Assembly (NCBI GenBank): GCA_964618175.1 | Contig: CAZTZX010000008.1 | Location: 1 to 42,274 of the forward strand | DNA length: 42,274 bases | DNA from: DTU018 sp964618175 | GTDB taxonomy: Bacteria; Bacillota; Syntrophomonadia; Syntrophomonadales; Syntrophomonadaceae | Direction: 5' to 3' | Part shown: one piece after another, positions 23,906-31,146 of the stretch | Layout of the letters: every line of letters starts with the position of its first letter | Numbering within the stretch: the first letter of the stretch is position 1 | Translations under genes and position numbers: made by a program | The notes under the pieces: model-generated | Database searches by the model: none | Told to the model about the DNA's origin: nothing | The model's input: only the letters and a program-made list of their open reading frames with translations

Positions 23906-23942
23906 ATGGCAGAGACTACCCGTATTTTAGACGGTCTGCCAT
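23906..23942. promoter_or_regulatory. 37-bp palindrome upstream of the HSD10-like gene
   Basis: Outer arms ATGGCAGA (23906-23913) and TCTGCCAT (23935-23942) plus inner arms CCGT (23920-23923) and ACGG (23931-23934). It lies 90-126 bp before the SDR start, next to AT-rich possible -10 sequence (TAATAT/TATAGA, minus strand). It could be an operator for a fatty-acid-responsive repressor or an RNA hairpin in the leader. Confidence 0.45.
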
Positions 23943-24092
23943 ATATTCTATATATTACCACAAAATCGCTAGAAATAGTAATAAGATATCTAGAAGTATG
24001 AAAAAAAAATAGCAACTTGTTTTAGAGGGCTTTTCATGAAGACTTTCATACTAAATGGCATTAGGAAACATGCGCCATAGATATGGGCTTTA

Positions 24093-24122
24093 TTGATATA
24101 ATTCTGTTAACCCTGGTATGAT
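24093..24122 (+). promoter_or_regulatory. Promoter of the thioredoxin-like gene
   Basis: TTGATA (24093-24098), an 18-bp spacer and TATGAT (24117-24122), 34 bases before the ATG. Confidence 0.65.
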
Positions 24123-24155
24123 AAAATAACGCTTGATTATTGGAGGTGAAAAACC

Positions 24156-24578
24156 ATGTCCCGACGCGGATTTATTTTAGCTGGATTAGTTATACTGCTG
24201 GCAGCCATTGTGTTTTTCAGCAACCGACCAGAGCCAGAACCAGAGGTAAGCTCACCTAAGGAAGCGGCTGCTGGGCAAATCGATGAAGTCATAAAGGAGG
24301 GGCAATCTGCCTGGTTGTTCTTTCGCACTAGTACCTGCCCTGCCTGTGTTGAACTGAATGAATCCTTTGTCAGTCTGCAGCCGGAATATGAAGGGCAAGT
24401 TGTTTTCATAGATATTAACCTGGATGAGGAAAGCAATCGGGAATTGGGACGGGAGTACCGCATAGGTTATGTTCCTCAGACTTACATTATCGATGCTAAT
24501 GGTGACGTCACTTATCAAATGGTCGGGAACATCCCATTAACAGATCTGCGCAGCGAGTTAGACCGGGTTGCTCAATAG
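24156..24578 (+). CDS. Membrane-anchored thioredoxin-like protein
   Basis: 140 aa: an N-terminal signal-anchor helix (5-22), a Pro/Glu linker, then a thioredoxin fold with active site Cys61-Pro-Ala-Cys64 (RTSTCPACVEL) and cis-Pro in YVPQTYII. It faces the extracytoplasmic side and probably reduces or isomerises disulfides in exported proteins, or delivers electrons to a membrane partner. No partner such as CcdA adjoins. GGAGGTG precedes the ATG, and it has its own promoter and terminator. Confidence 0.92.
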   Translation: MSRRGFILAGLVILLAAIVFFSNRPEPEPEVSSPKEAAAGQIDEVIKEGQSAWLFFRTSTCPACVELNESFVSLQPEYEGQVVFIDINLDEESNRELGREYRIGYVPQTYIIDANGDVTYQMVGNIPLTDLRSELDRVAQ

Positions 24579-24638
24579 ACAACCCTAATGAGCGGTTTAG
24601 TCAGAAAATAAGACGACTCAGTCATCTTGACCTGGGAG

Positions 24639-24666
24639 GAGCATGATTCATCGTGCTCTTTTTTTT
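24639..24666 (+). terminator. Terminator after the thioredoxin-like gene
   Basis: GAGCATGA (24639-24646) and TCGTGCTC (24651-24658) pair over a TTCA loop, followed by eight T residues. Confidence 0.93.
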
Positions 24667-24814
24667 GAGAAATGTGAACCATCCCTAGATATCCGTAGCT
24701 TCTGTTTTGGGGATGCGGTTCTAAAAGATGTTATACACCATAAATTTATAGAGGAGGATTACTGTCATAAGCTGTCGTGTTGATCTGAAATGGTTCGACA
24801 AAACACCTCCAATC

Positions 24815-24843
24815 TTGTGCGTCTGGTGCAGATTTAGTACAAT
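24815..24843 (+). promoter_or_regulatory. Candidate promoter of the DegV gene
   Basis: TTGTGC (24815-24820), a 17-bp spacer and TACAAT (24838-24843), 45 bases before the ATG. The rest of the 309-bp gap 24579-24887 holds the preceding terminator and no ORF with a start codon. Confidence 0.55.
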
Positions 24844-24887
24844 CATAAAGGGATTAACATATCCCTGTTTGGAGAGGAGTGCATGTA

Positions 24888-25733
24888 ATGGCCATACGGC
24901 TCTATGCTGATAATGCCTGTGATCTAGACCTGGATTATTTAAATAGTTTGCAGGTGAAACTGTTCCACATGCCGGTTACCATTAAGGATCAAACCTACCG
25001 TGATAGGCTTACTATTAATCCTCCCGAATTCTATCGTTTTATATCGGAACCAAGAGTGATGCCGACTACTGCCCAAATAAATCCCGGCGAATTCGAGCAG
25101 GAATTTGCCCGAGTCGTTGCGGAGACCGAAGATGACATTATTTACATTGCCTTTTCTTCCGCCTTAAGTGGTACATATCAATCGGCTTGTCTGGCACGCG
25201 ACATGGTCGATCCCCAGCGTATAACCATAATTGATTCCAAGAGCGCTTCAGTTGGTTTCGGCTTGACTGTGATACGCGCGGCGCAAGCCATTGCCGAGGG
25301 GAAAAGTACCCAAGAAGTCATCGCTGCTATTGAAGATAATGTCAGACGCATACAGCATCTGTTCATAGTGGGCAGCTTTGAGATGCTAAAACGCGGTGGC
25401 CGAGTAAGTCCTACTTCAGCGGCTCTCGGCAACCTACTTAATATAAAACTGATTTTGCACTTTGTTGAGGGCGCCATAGTTCCCTTGGAAAAAGCCCATG
25501 GTTTTAAGAAAGCTCGTAAGAGGATGCTGGAATTAATGGAAGAGCGGGGGAGTGATCTGGCTGATCAACTGATAGGCATCAATCACGCCAATGCCTATGA
25601 AGAAGCTCTGCAAATACAAAGCCTTATCGAAGAAAGGTTTGGCTGTAAGAATTTTGTGATCAGTGAAATCGGAGCGGCTATTGGAACACATGTGGGTTCT
25701 GGTACCCTATCGGTGTTTTTCCTGACCAAATAA
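24888..25733 (+). CDS. DegV-family fatty-acid-binding protein
   Basis: 281 aa from the ATG at 24888, with AGGAG 8 nt upstream. The two-domain DegV fold is indicated by the N-terminal ADNACDLDLDYL, the PTTAQINPGEF stretch, FSSALSGTYQSA, IDSKSASVGFGL, the LKRGGRVSPTSAALGNLLNIK loop, and the C-terminal IGTHVGSGTLSVFF. These proteins bind long-chain fatty acids; FakB members deliver them to the FakA kinase. No fakA lies in the window, so FakB function is a guess. It suits a fatty-acid-using organism and lies just upstream of the phospholipid genes. Confidence 0.9.
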   Translation: MAIRLYADNACDLDLDYLNSLQVKLFHMPVTIKDQTYRDRLTINPPEFYRFISEPRVMPTTAQINPGEFEQEFARVVAETEDDIIYIAFSSALSGTYQSACLARDMVDPQRITIIDSKSASVGFGLTVIRAAQAIAEGKSTQEVIAAIEDNVRRIQHLFIVGSFEMLKRGGRVSPTSAALGNLLNIKLILHFVEGAIVPLEKAHGFKKARKRMLELMEERGSDLADQLIGINHANAYEEALQIQSLIEERFGCKNFVISEIGAAIGTHVGSGTLSVFFLTK

Positions 25734-25743
25734 TATGATGATA

Positions 25744-25769
25744 GCCCCCTGCTGGTTATGGTAGGGGGC
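25744..25769 (+). terminator. Hairpin after the DegV gene
   Basis: GCCCCCT (25744-25750) and AGGGGGC (25763-25769) pair around a 12-nt loop, then TTGTTC. The T-tract is weak. Confidence 0.6.
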
Positions 25770-25815
25770 TTGTTCGGGTAGTTGAGCGATTTATCAGTAC
25801 AAATAGTGTCGGATT

Positions 25816-25830
25816 ATGCTAAAGTAGCAT
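25816..25830. promoter_or_regulatory. Small palindrome upstream of psd
   Basis: ATGCTA-AAG-TAGCAT, flanked by TT and TA, 46 bases before the psd start. It is possibly an operator in the promoter of the phospholipid genes; no clear -10/-35 pair is visible beside it. Confidence 0.3.
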
Positions 25831-25875
25831 TAATAAAGTAAGGCTGTTTACAACACACTGGCAGGAAAGGTGAGT

Positions 25876-26517
25876 ATGAAGCATAAGGAGATAATTGCTG
25901 TCGAAGGATGGGTGTTCATAGCTGTACCTGCCCTGTTGTCACTGTTCTGCTTTGTGATTAGTTGGAAGATAGCAGGCGTGGCTTTTGCCATGGTAAGTTT
26001 GTTTTGTCTTTTCTTTTTCCGCAACCCGCCCAGAGCTATTCCTCAGGGGAAGGGGCTAGTAATATCCCCTGCCGACGGTAAAATAATGGATATAACGCGC
26101 GTAGAGGAACCTTTGTTTATGGGCGGTGAAGTGATTAAAGTCCGGATTTTTTTAAGTCTGTTTAATGTACACATTAATCGTATGCCAATTGATGGAATGG
26201 TAGAAGGAGTCCATCGTGTTTCGGGAATCTTTCTTCCTGCATATAATATCGAAGCAAGCTTGAAAAATCAACGTAACTATATTGGTATTTCCAGTGATGA
26301 AGGTCGGCTGATCGTAGTGCAGATCACTGGGGTGATTGCCCGGCGTTTGGTATGTTGGGTGACGGGCGGGAAGTCACTATCGCGAGGGGAAAGGTTGGGG
26401 CTTATCCGGTTTGGTTCCTGCACCGAATTATATCTGCCTTGCCATGCAGATGTGCAGGTAACTCCCGGTGATAGAGTAAGGGGAGGAAAGAGTGTTATTG
26501 CAAAATTCCCATGCTAA
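25876..26517 (+). CDS. psd: Phosphatidylserine decarboxylase proenzyme
   Basis: 213 aa from the ATG at 25876 (GGAAAGG upstream; GTG 25870 possible), the short Psd type of Firmicutes, Bacteroidetes and archaea. Two N-terminal helices (about 10-50) anchor it. SPADGKI (66-72) and FNVHINR (98-104) are family motifs. The autocleavage site is Gly-Ser in RFGSCTELYLP, which yields the pyruvoyl group. It converts phosphatidylserine to phosphatidylethanolamine. It overlaps pssA by 26 bp, so the two steps are coupled. Confidence 0.95.
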   Translation: MKHKEIIAVEGWVFIAVPALLSLFCFVISWKIAGVAFAMVSLFCLFFFRNPPRAIPQGKGLVISPADGKIMDITRVEEPLFMGGEVIKVRIFLSLFNVHINRMPIDGMVEGVHRVSGIFLPAYNIEASLKNQRNYIGISSDEGRLIVVQITGVIARRLVCWVTGGKSLSRGERLGLIRFGSCTELYLPCHADVQVTPGDRVRGGKSVIAKFPC

Positions 26518-27046
26518 AGCAGCTTTACTAATGACTATGTGTAATCTGATGTGCGGCTTTATTGCAGTGGTATGTATTACCCAAGGATGGTTCAAAGAGG
26601 CCTCATTACTGATTTTACTGGCGGCTGTCTGCGACAGCCTGGATGGAAGAATTGCCCGGCGTGGCAATGCCACTACCGACATAGGCAAGGAATTGGACTC
26701 ATTATGTGATGTGGTATCCTTTGGAGTAGCACCGGCACTGCTGGTATATATCCAGTTTTTTTCAGAATCCATGTCCCTTATAGCCCTTTTGGCAGCTTTG
26801 TTTTATGTGGTGTGCGGAGCCTATCGTCTGGCCCGTTTCAATCTTTCTAATAATCCCCTTTTCTTTGTCGGGATCCCTATTACCCTGGCCGGAATAGTTA
26901 TGGCTGTATTAGCTTGGCTGGGTAGCGGCTTGCCTGGAGAAGTCATGATTGCAGCTCTGTTGATTTTGGGCTTTCTAATGGTCAGCACCATAAAGGTTCC
27001 CAAACCCATGCACCGCTCCGTACCTGAGGAAGAGATTTCTCTCTAA
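26492..27046 (+). CDS. pssA: CDP-diacylglycerol--serine O-phosphatidyltransferase
   Basis: 184 aa, polytopic. The CDP-alcohol phosphotransferase motif is perfect: Asp48-x2-Asp51-Gly52-x2-Ala55-Arg56-x8-Gly65-x3-Asp69-x3-Asp73. It makes phosphatidylserine from CDP-diacylglycerol and serine, the substrate of the overlapping psd product. The start is GTG inside the end of psd, with GGGGAGG upstream. It is convergent with the glycosyltransferase gene, 10 bp apart. Confidence 0.96.
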   Translation: MLLQNSHAKAALLMTMCNLMCGFIAVVCITQGWFKEASLLILLAAVCDSLDGRIARRGNATTDIGKELDSLCDVVSFGVAPALLVYIQFFSESMSLIALLAALFYVVCGAYRLARFNLSNNPLFFVGIPITLAGIVMAVLAWLGSGLPGEVMIAALLILGFLMVSTIKVPKPMHRSVPEEEISL

Positions 27047-27056
27047 GGTGCTGTTG

Positions 27057-28097
27057 CTATAGGCGGGTCGAGCTGAGCTGGGTAGCACCTTCTCTCAGGA
27101 GGGATTGGTAAACCAGCAGGTAGTCTGCTACCATACGCTCAACACTGAAACGTTCTGTTACCCATTGGCGGCATTGCCGACGGTCGATTTCGGTCAAGTG
27201 GGCTATGCTTTGATGGGCTTCTTCTACATTATCAACCAGAAAGCCGGTTTGCTGATCAATAATCACTTCCGGCATGGATCCCTTCCGAAAAGCCACCACC
27301 GGCGTTCCGCAGGCCATCGCTTCTATCACGCTCAACCCAAACGGCTCCTTAAAATGAATAGGATGAAGAAGAGCTAAGGCATTACCTAGCAGTTCATCGC
27401 GCTGAGCTGGACCAACTGAGCCCAGATAGATCACCTGGTGGTTATCAATGAATGGAGCTACCTGACGATTGAAGTACTCCTTATCCTGAATGATACCCGC
27501 CATCAGCAGGCGGTGACCGCTGAGCCGGGCAATATCGATGGCTTCCCGGGTACCTTTGTCCGGGTGGATGCGTCCGAAGTAGAGCAAGTAGTCGCCGGGG
27601 GTTTCCCGAAAGGTGAACTCGTCCAATGCAATGCCATGGTATACGGTGGCTAAATAGCGCAGGTCAGGATCACGATCAGCATCACTAATGGAAACATAAT
27701 GACTCCTGTCCTGATATTCACGATATACCGGTAGTATTTTCGAGGAAGAGAAACCATGGATAGTCGTTAATAAGGGAGTGGAAACCAGCCGAGAAAAGAC
27801 CAAGGGTAGAAAGTCATAGTGATTATGGATAAGATCAAACTGATCTGCTTGTTCGAAGAGATGGGCTATATGCAGGGCTTCCCATACTTTAGCATCTATA
27901 TGCGGGTTTTCTTCATAAGGAAATGGGCAGACATAGTCCAGTCGGGCCCGGGTAAGGGAATTGCCGGTAGCAAAAAGTGTGACATCTATCCCCATACTGA
28001 CTAGACCCTCAGTCAGTAAAGAGACCACTCGCTCCCAGGGTCCATAACTGCGAGGAGGCGTTCTCCAGGCAATGGGTGATAACATAGCTATTCTCAT
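27057..28097 (-). CDS. GT4-family glycosyltransferase
   Basis: 346 aa from the ATG at 28097, which has AAAGGAG 9 nt upstream. It has the GT-B fold: N-terminal MRIAMLSPIAWRTPPRSYGPWERVV; central HNHYDFLP and TTIHGFSS; C-terminal LYFGRIHPDKG; and the donor-site EPFGLSVIEAMACGTPVVAF with the E-x7-E pattern. It resembles GT4 enzymes of the 'glycosyltransferase family 4, PPRxYGPWE' group. Donor and acceptor are unknown. The GH5-like hydrolase gene lies 115 bp upstream on the same strand, so a shared carbohydrate role is possible. Confidence 0.9.
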   Translation of the reverse strand: MRIAMLSPIAWRTPPRSYGPWERVVSLLTEGLVSMGIDVTLFATGNSLTRARLDYVCPFPYEENPHIDAKVWEALHIAHLFEQADQFDLIHNHYDFLPLVFSRLVSTPLLTTIHGFSSSKILPVYREYQDRSHYVSISDADRDPDLRYLATVYHGIALDEFTFRETPGDYLLYFGRIHPDKGTREAIDIARLSGHRLLMAGIIQDKEYFNRQVAPFIDNHQVIYLGSVGPAQRDELLGNALALLHPIHFKEPFGLSVIEAMACGTPVVAFRKGSMPEVIIDQQTGFLVDNVEEAHQSIAHLTEIDRRQCRQWVTERFSVERMVADYLLVYQSLLREGATQLSSTRL

Positions 28098-28211
28098 GAA
28101 TCTGCTCCTTTTATGAGTAACCAACAAAGGGTATTATACTGAACGACTTCATATTGTCCTCCTAAGGGAGGAACGGTCGAAGGATCTTATCCTTTTGTTG
28201 GGTATCCACCT

Positions 28212-29429
28212 TTAGATAGTCTGGTTGGCGATATCGGCTTTGTAGGCGTTAAACCATTTTCGCAAATTACTGATCGGATCATCATAAAAACGATCTTGGT
28301 TCTCCCTAAGCAACCAGGACGGCAGTTCTGGGGTTAAGCAAGGCTGGCCGCCCCATGAACCCAGGCTGGACAGAGCCGGTTTGACTGATCCGTCCCAATG
28401 GGTCACCCCAAAATAACGTTCATGACGGTTCTCCCGCAACGGTGGCTTATCATACAAGGCAGGGTGATAATCAGCAAAACACCAGCCAAAAGCCCCTCTC
28501 ATGCCAGTGGACTGTAGTAGACACAGGGTCTGTCGATAATGTTCATCAGAGTGTTGTTCTGACCAGAGTGGTGTTTTCATGGAAGCCCACCGGTCGAAGT
28601 CCTCCCCCGAATCGTTAGGCTCAGTCGGCCAGCCGAACTCCTGAAACAGCACCGGGGCATTTCCCAGCCATGAGGTAATTATCCCCAGGAATGGCAGCAG
28701 GTAAACATCTTCCTTATCAACCCAGGAAAGGTAGAAAGGATAACCGTGCATACTCAGAAAGTCGCAATAGCGGGCGGCATCCTGGGGCCAGAGGTGACGA
28801 TCTTCTTCCAAATCTTCCGCATGCATTCCCAGAGTGACCTGACTGCCCGGGTGGGCATGATCAATCGCGCTGCGCATAGCTGCTAACCACTGCTGTCCGG
28901 TGGAACGATCGGGGGGGATACAACAGTTGGAGGATTCGTTGCCAAGATCGTAAGCATTCACAGCCGGATGGCCTTTTAAGGCAGAGCAGACTGTATCGAT
29001 CTGCAGCAGTTGGGCCTCTTTTAGTGCCGGTTGATGATAGAAGTTGCCGATAACTCGGTAATTTAGGTTGCCCTGACTGTACACCGGGAAGCGCTGAGGC
29101 TGTTGTCCTGATTCTAAGGCCCAATCTGGGATCCAGTTAACTCCGCTCATATGACCACAAAAAAAGGTGGGCATCAAGCAAAGATCATGCGTCTGGGCCA
29201 GGTCAGCTGTTATCAATAGATTATCCAAGCTGGGTCCATGTATTCGATCAGGTCTGGGCTGAAAATCCTCCCAGGTGAGAAATATCCGCACCTGTTGAAC
29301 CCCATAGGAGTTTAACACCGTAAAGTCCCGCTCTACCTCCGCTACATCGAAAGCTTTCCACCAGTACATGGCCTTACGAGCCGGCCAGTAATTTATGCCT
29401 ACCGCAAAATTATCCTGAATTGTAATCAC
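28212..29429 (-). CDS. GH5-like (clan A) glycoside hydrolase
   Basis: 405 aa from the GTG at 29429, chosen because AAAAGGG lies 8 nt upstream. The longer TTG frame lacks a site and would overlap a terminator. It has a TIM-barrel cellulase/mannanase-like pattern: GINYWPARKAMYWW, VRIFLTWEDFQP, YDLGNESSN (acid/base Glu after Asn) and LFQEFGWPT (nucleophile Glu). It has no signal peptide, so it is probably cytoplasmic, which is odd for a polysaccharidase and fits glycoconjugate turnover. The substrate is unknown. Confidence 0.85.
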   Translation of the reverse strand: MITIQDNFAVGINYWPARKAMYWWKAFDVAEVERDFTVLNSYGVQQVRIFLTWEDFQPRPDRIHGPSLDNLLITADLAQTHDLCLMPTFFCGHMSGVNWIPDWALESGQQPQRFPVYSQGNLNYRVIGNFYHQPALKEAQLLQIDTVCSALKGHPAVNAYDLGNESSNCCIPPDRSTGQQWLAAMRSAIDHAHPGSQVTLGMHAEDLEEDRHLWPQDAARYCDFLSMHGYPFYLSWVDKEDVYLLPFLGIITSWLGNAPVLFQEFGWPTEPNDSGEDFDRWASMKTPLWSEQHSDEHYRQTLCLLQSTGMRGAFGWCFADYHPALYDKPPLRENRHERYFGVTHWDGSVKPALSSLGSWGGQPCLTPELPSWLLRENQDRFYDDPISNLRKWFNAYKADIANQTI

Positions 29430-29484
29430 CTTAAAATCCCTTTTGAAGTTAGTATCAGTAAAAAATGATTGTATATACTGCAAC

Positions 29485-29515
29485 AAAACGAGGTGGCTTG
29501 AGCCAACCCCGTTTT
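29485..29515 (-). terminator. Terminator after the selenoprotein gene
   Basis: AAAACG (29485-29490) pairs with CGTTTT (29510-29515), and GG/T/GGCT pairs with AGCC/A/CC inside with one bulge. On the minus strand the stem ends in CGTTTTGTTG. It lies 13 bases beyond the selenoprotein's TAA and so bounds that gene as an independent unit. Confidence 0.7.
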
Positions 29516-29527
29516 ATCATTGGTTTA

Positions 29528-29734
29528 TTATAATGGCTGACGGTTTTGGTCCTGCGCAGTCTCCAGTTCTCTGATCACCTGATCCAGATCGATATTTTTA
29601 CCTCGAGCAGCCTGCTCCAGGGACATCCAACTGGCACTTCAACCCAAGCAGCGAACTCCATGATCCATCAAAATTTTTTGTGAGCCAGGTATTTGCTTTA
29701 GGATGTCCTTAACAAAAGTACGTCGAGTTATCAT
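29528..29734 (-). CDS. DUF1858 hybrid-cluster-protein-associated redox protein with in-frame UGA (selenocysteine)
   Basis: A 68-codon gene hidden by a UGA at codon 32 (29641-29639). The ATG at 29734 lies 9 nt after AGGAGGTG, and the gene ends in TAA before a terminator. Around the UGA it reads ILMDHGVRCLG-U-SASWMSLEQAARG. That is the DUF1858/'hybrid cluster protein-associated redox disulfide' domain (usual form ILMDHGI.C.GC..A..E.LE.A...HG), with the second Cys of CxxC replaced by Sec. Homology continues on both sides of the UGA, so it is not a stop. A SECIS-like hairpin follows. It is probably a thiol/selenol redox partner; the partner may be Hcp (inference). Confidence 0.85.
29601..29621 (-). 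other. SECIS-like hairpin for UGA recoding
   Basis: On the minus strand CCTGGAGCA and TGCTCGAGG pair (eight of nine, one G-G mismatch) around a GGC loop. The loop starts 26 nt after the UGA, and its first base is G. Bacterial SECIS elements typically have the loop 16-37 nt downstream with a G in the first two loop positions. It lies inside the coding region, as bacterial elements do. Confidence 0.7.
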
Positions 29735-29737
29735 GTG

Positions 29738-29815
29738 ATAGAGCACCTCCTGCAAAATCATTCTGACCATCCATATAGTATATTATACCTGGTAATGTAG
29801 GAGAAGGTGCTCTAT
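29738..29815 (-). promoter_or_regulatory. Inverted repeat that could mask the selenoprotein ribosome binding site
   Basis: ATAGAGCACCT (29738-29748) and AGGTGCTCTAT (29805-29815) are perfect 11-bp arms. One arm overlaps the Shine-Dalgarno region of the selenoprotein gene, the other lies right after the VanW stop. A read-through transcript from the VanW gene would fold and hide the site. A transcript from the internal TATAAT (29787-29782) would lack the distal arm. Regulation by this switch is inference. Confidence 0.45.
29782..29787 (-). promoter_or_regulatory. Candidate -10 of the selenoprotein gene
   Basis: TATAAT on the minus strand, about 48 bases before the ATG and inside the loop of the inverted repeat. 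No convincing -35 is present at 17 bp. Confidence 0.4.
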
Positions 29816-29818
29816 AGT

Positions 29819-30829
29819 TTAGTTTACCTTAGCGATGGCGCACAAAACGTAGTTATCCCAAACCCGGGCCAAAATTTTTACGGGCACCTCTTGATTATTA
29901 CGAAACTGCAGATCAGCCCCACCCCAGGAAACGGTGGCATCACGTTCCGGCGCCACATAAGCCACCGGCCGACTGTGGGGGTGGCGCTCCACCACCTCAA
30001 GACCCGCCTCCAATACAGAATTATAAAGGGTGCTAGAGGTCTGACATACCCCTCCTCCTCGACCAGGTACTACTTTTTGGCCGACAAAAATGGGGGCTAC
30101 CTGGTAGCCAAGCTCTTTAGTCCGGGGACCGGAAACCTGGTTAAAGGAGACTACCTGGCCTGGTTGTATGATCAAGCCATTGATAGCTTGACAGGATAGT
30201 TCCACATTTGTGGTTCGGCCTGCCGAACTATCGATCAAAGTAGAGTAATAGGAACTGAGCAGGGTTTCCTCGGCCCAGCAGTTTTCCAGGCCGGGAGTGG
30301 TAGTGCAGGAGCCCCATACGGGTAAGTTCGCAGGAGCCTTGACTGGTAATGGCTCCAGGGGAGGGATAGGCATGGGAGTGCCGGGACTGTAAACATTAGC
30401 GCTATGATTGGATGCATTCCAAACCAAGCCAAAGTCGAGCAATTCGGCGGTACTGCGCAAAGGGAGATAGAGAGTATCGTTTATCTTCAGTGGGGCCGGA
30501 GATAAAACCACGATCTGGTGGTTGTAAAGGGCTTCCTCTATTCCAGCCCGCATAGATAGTGAAACGCCCTGGCAGGACAACTGTATCTGATTATTGTCCA
30601 CCCAATCTAACTGATACCCTAGCAGCCGGGCAGCATCCTCAGCCGCTACCATCATTCTTCCTTCTGAATCACGATACAAGAGGTCTTGCGGCAAAAACAG
30701 ACCTTCATTAAAGGTGATGCGTACCTGGTCATCTGGGTGGGCGGCGTGCAAGGGCATGGTCATCAGGAACAGCCACACCAGAGTCAGCCCAGCAAGTTTG
30801 CTAAGGCGGGTGAAGCCATGGTCGTAAAT
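29819..30829 (-). CDS. Secreted VanW-like protein with copper-amine-oxidase-N-like domain, probable AUU start
   Basis: The domains are clear: a 'copper amine oxidase N-terminal' repeat region (NDTLYLPLRSTAELLDFG) and a C-terminal VanW domain (SYYSTLI, GQVVSFNQVSGPRT, VPGRGGGVCQTSSTLYNSV, HPHSRPVAYV). The first usual start, GTG 30778, would leave a signal peptide with no basic end. Upstream in frame is IYDHGFTRLSKLAGLTLVWL then FLMTMPLHAA, a full leader. ATT codons (30832-30830, 30829-30827) follow AAGGAGGA at normal spacing, and TAA lies just upstream. I set the start at ATT 30829 (336 aa). It is an envelope protein, function unknown. Confidence 0.75.
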   Translation of the reverse strand: MYDHGFTRLSKLAGLTLVWLFLMTMPLHAAHPDDQVRITFNEGLFLPQDLLYRDSEGRMMVAAEDAARLLGYQLDWVDNNQIQLSCQGVSLSMRAGIEEALYNHQIVVLSPAPLKINDTLYLPLRSTAELLDFGLVWNASNHSANVYSPGTPMPIPPLEPLPVKAPANLPVWGSCTTTPGLENCWAEETLLSSYYSTLIDSSAGRTTNVELSCQAINGLIIQPGQVVSFNQVSGPRTKELGYQVAPIFVGQKVVPGRGGGVCQTSSTLYNSVLEAGLEVVERHPHSRPVAYVAPERDATVSWGGADLQFRNNQEVPVKILARVWDNYVLCAIAKVN

Positions 30830-31146
30830 AATATCTCCTCCTTATGCTGATAGATGCTCTCTAATGTTTACAGCTGACCCGGTGAAGATATGCATCCTCG
30901 TAAAAGAATTTAAATGCAACAATTAATCATCCGAGACTGTTGAAAACGTCGGGAGGGATGTATTTATCGATCCACACTCTCATAAACGAACGTGCGGGGC
31001 GATGTGGGCATCGCCCCCACCATCCTTGCCAAATTCACCTGGTTAGGTACTTCACATATCCTGCTCAACCGCCCCCTCCTCCCATCTGCTGGTCGGGTTG
31101 TGGAAACTGTGCTATCATGATAAGTGCAGAAATAAGGAGGAACATA
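30830..31146. other. 317-bp divergent intergenic region with a palindrome
   Basis: Between the VanW gene (minus) and the helicase gene (plus). It contains a perfect hairpin (30996-31017) and the helicase ribosome binding site. An open frame runs through it into the helicase, but without a sensible start; I see no RNA gene. TATCAT/ATAAGT near 31110-31125 may be the helicase promoter, without a clear -35. Confidence 0.4.
30996..31017. repeat. GC-rich intergenic palindrome
   Basis: GGGGCGATG (30996-31004) and CATCGCCCC (31009-31017) pair perfectly over TGGG. GGGGCGATG..CATCGCCCC hairpins are a common dispersed type in Firmicutes. No T-run follows. Confidence 0.5.

Larger units (their letters stand above)
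23817..24155. other. Divergent 339-bp promoter region, SDR and thioredoxin genes
   Basis: It holds the 37-bp palindrome (23906-23942) facing the SDR gene and a good promoter for the thioredoxin gene (24093-24122). The stretch 23945-24060 is AT-rich (A8 run at about 24001). No ORF or RNA gene is visible in it. Confidence 0.5.

Noticed and set aside
24760..24887. Possible small ORF before the DegV gene after GGAGGATT
   Set aside because: There is no legal start codon at proper spacing, and the translation is not protein-like; it overlaps a promoter candidate.
30940..31146. 69-codon upstream extension of the helicase frame
   Set aside because: It has no helicase homology and runs through a palindrome; GTG 31147 has AAGGAGGA in front and gives the normal N-terminus.
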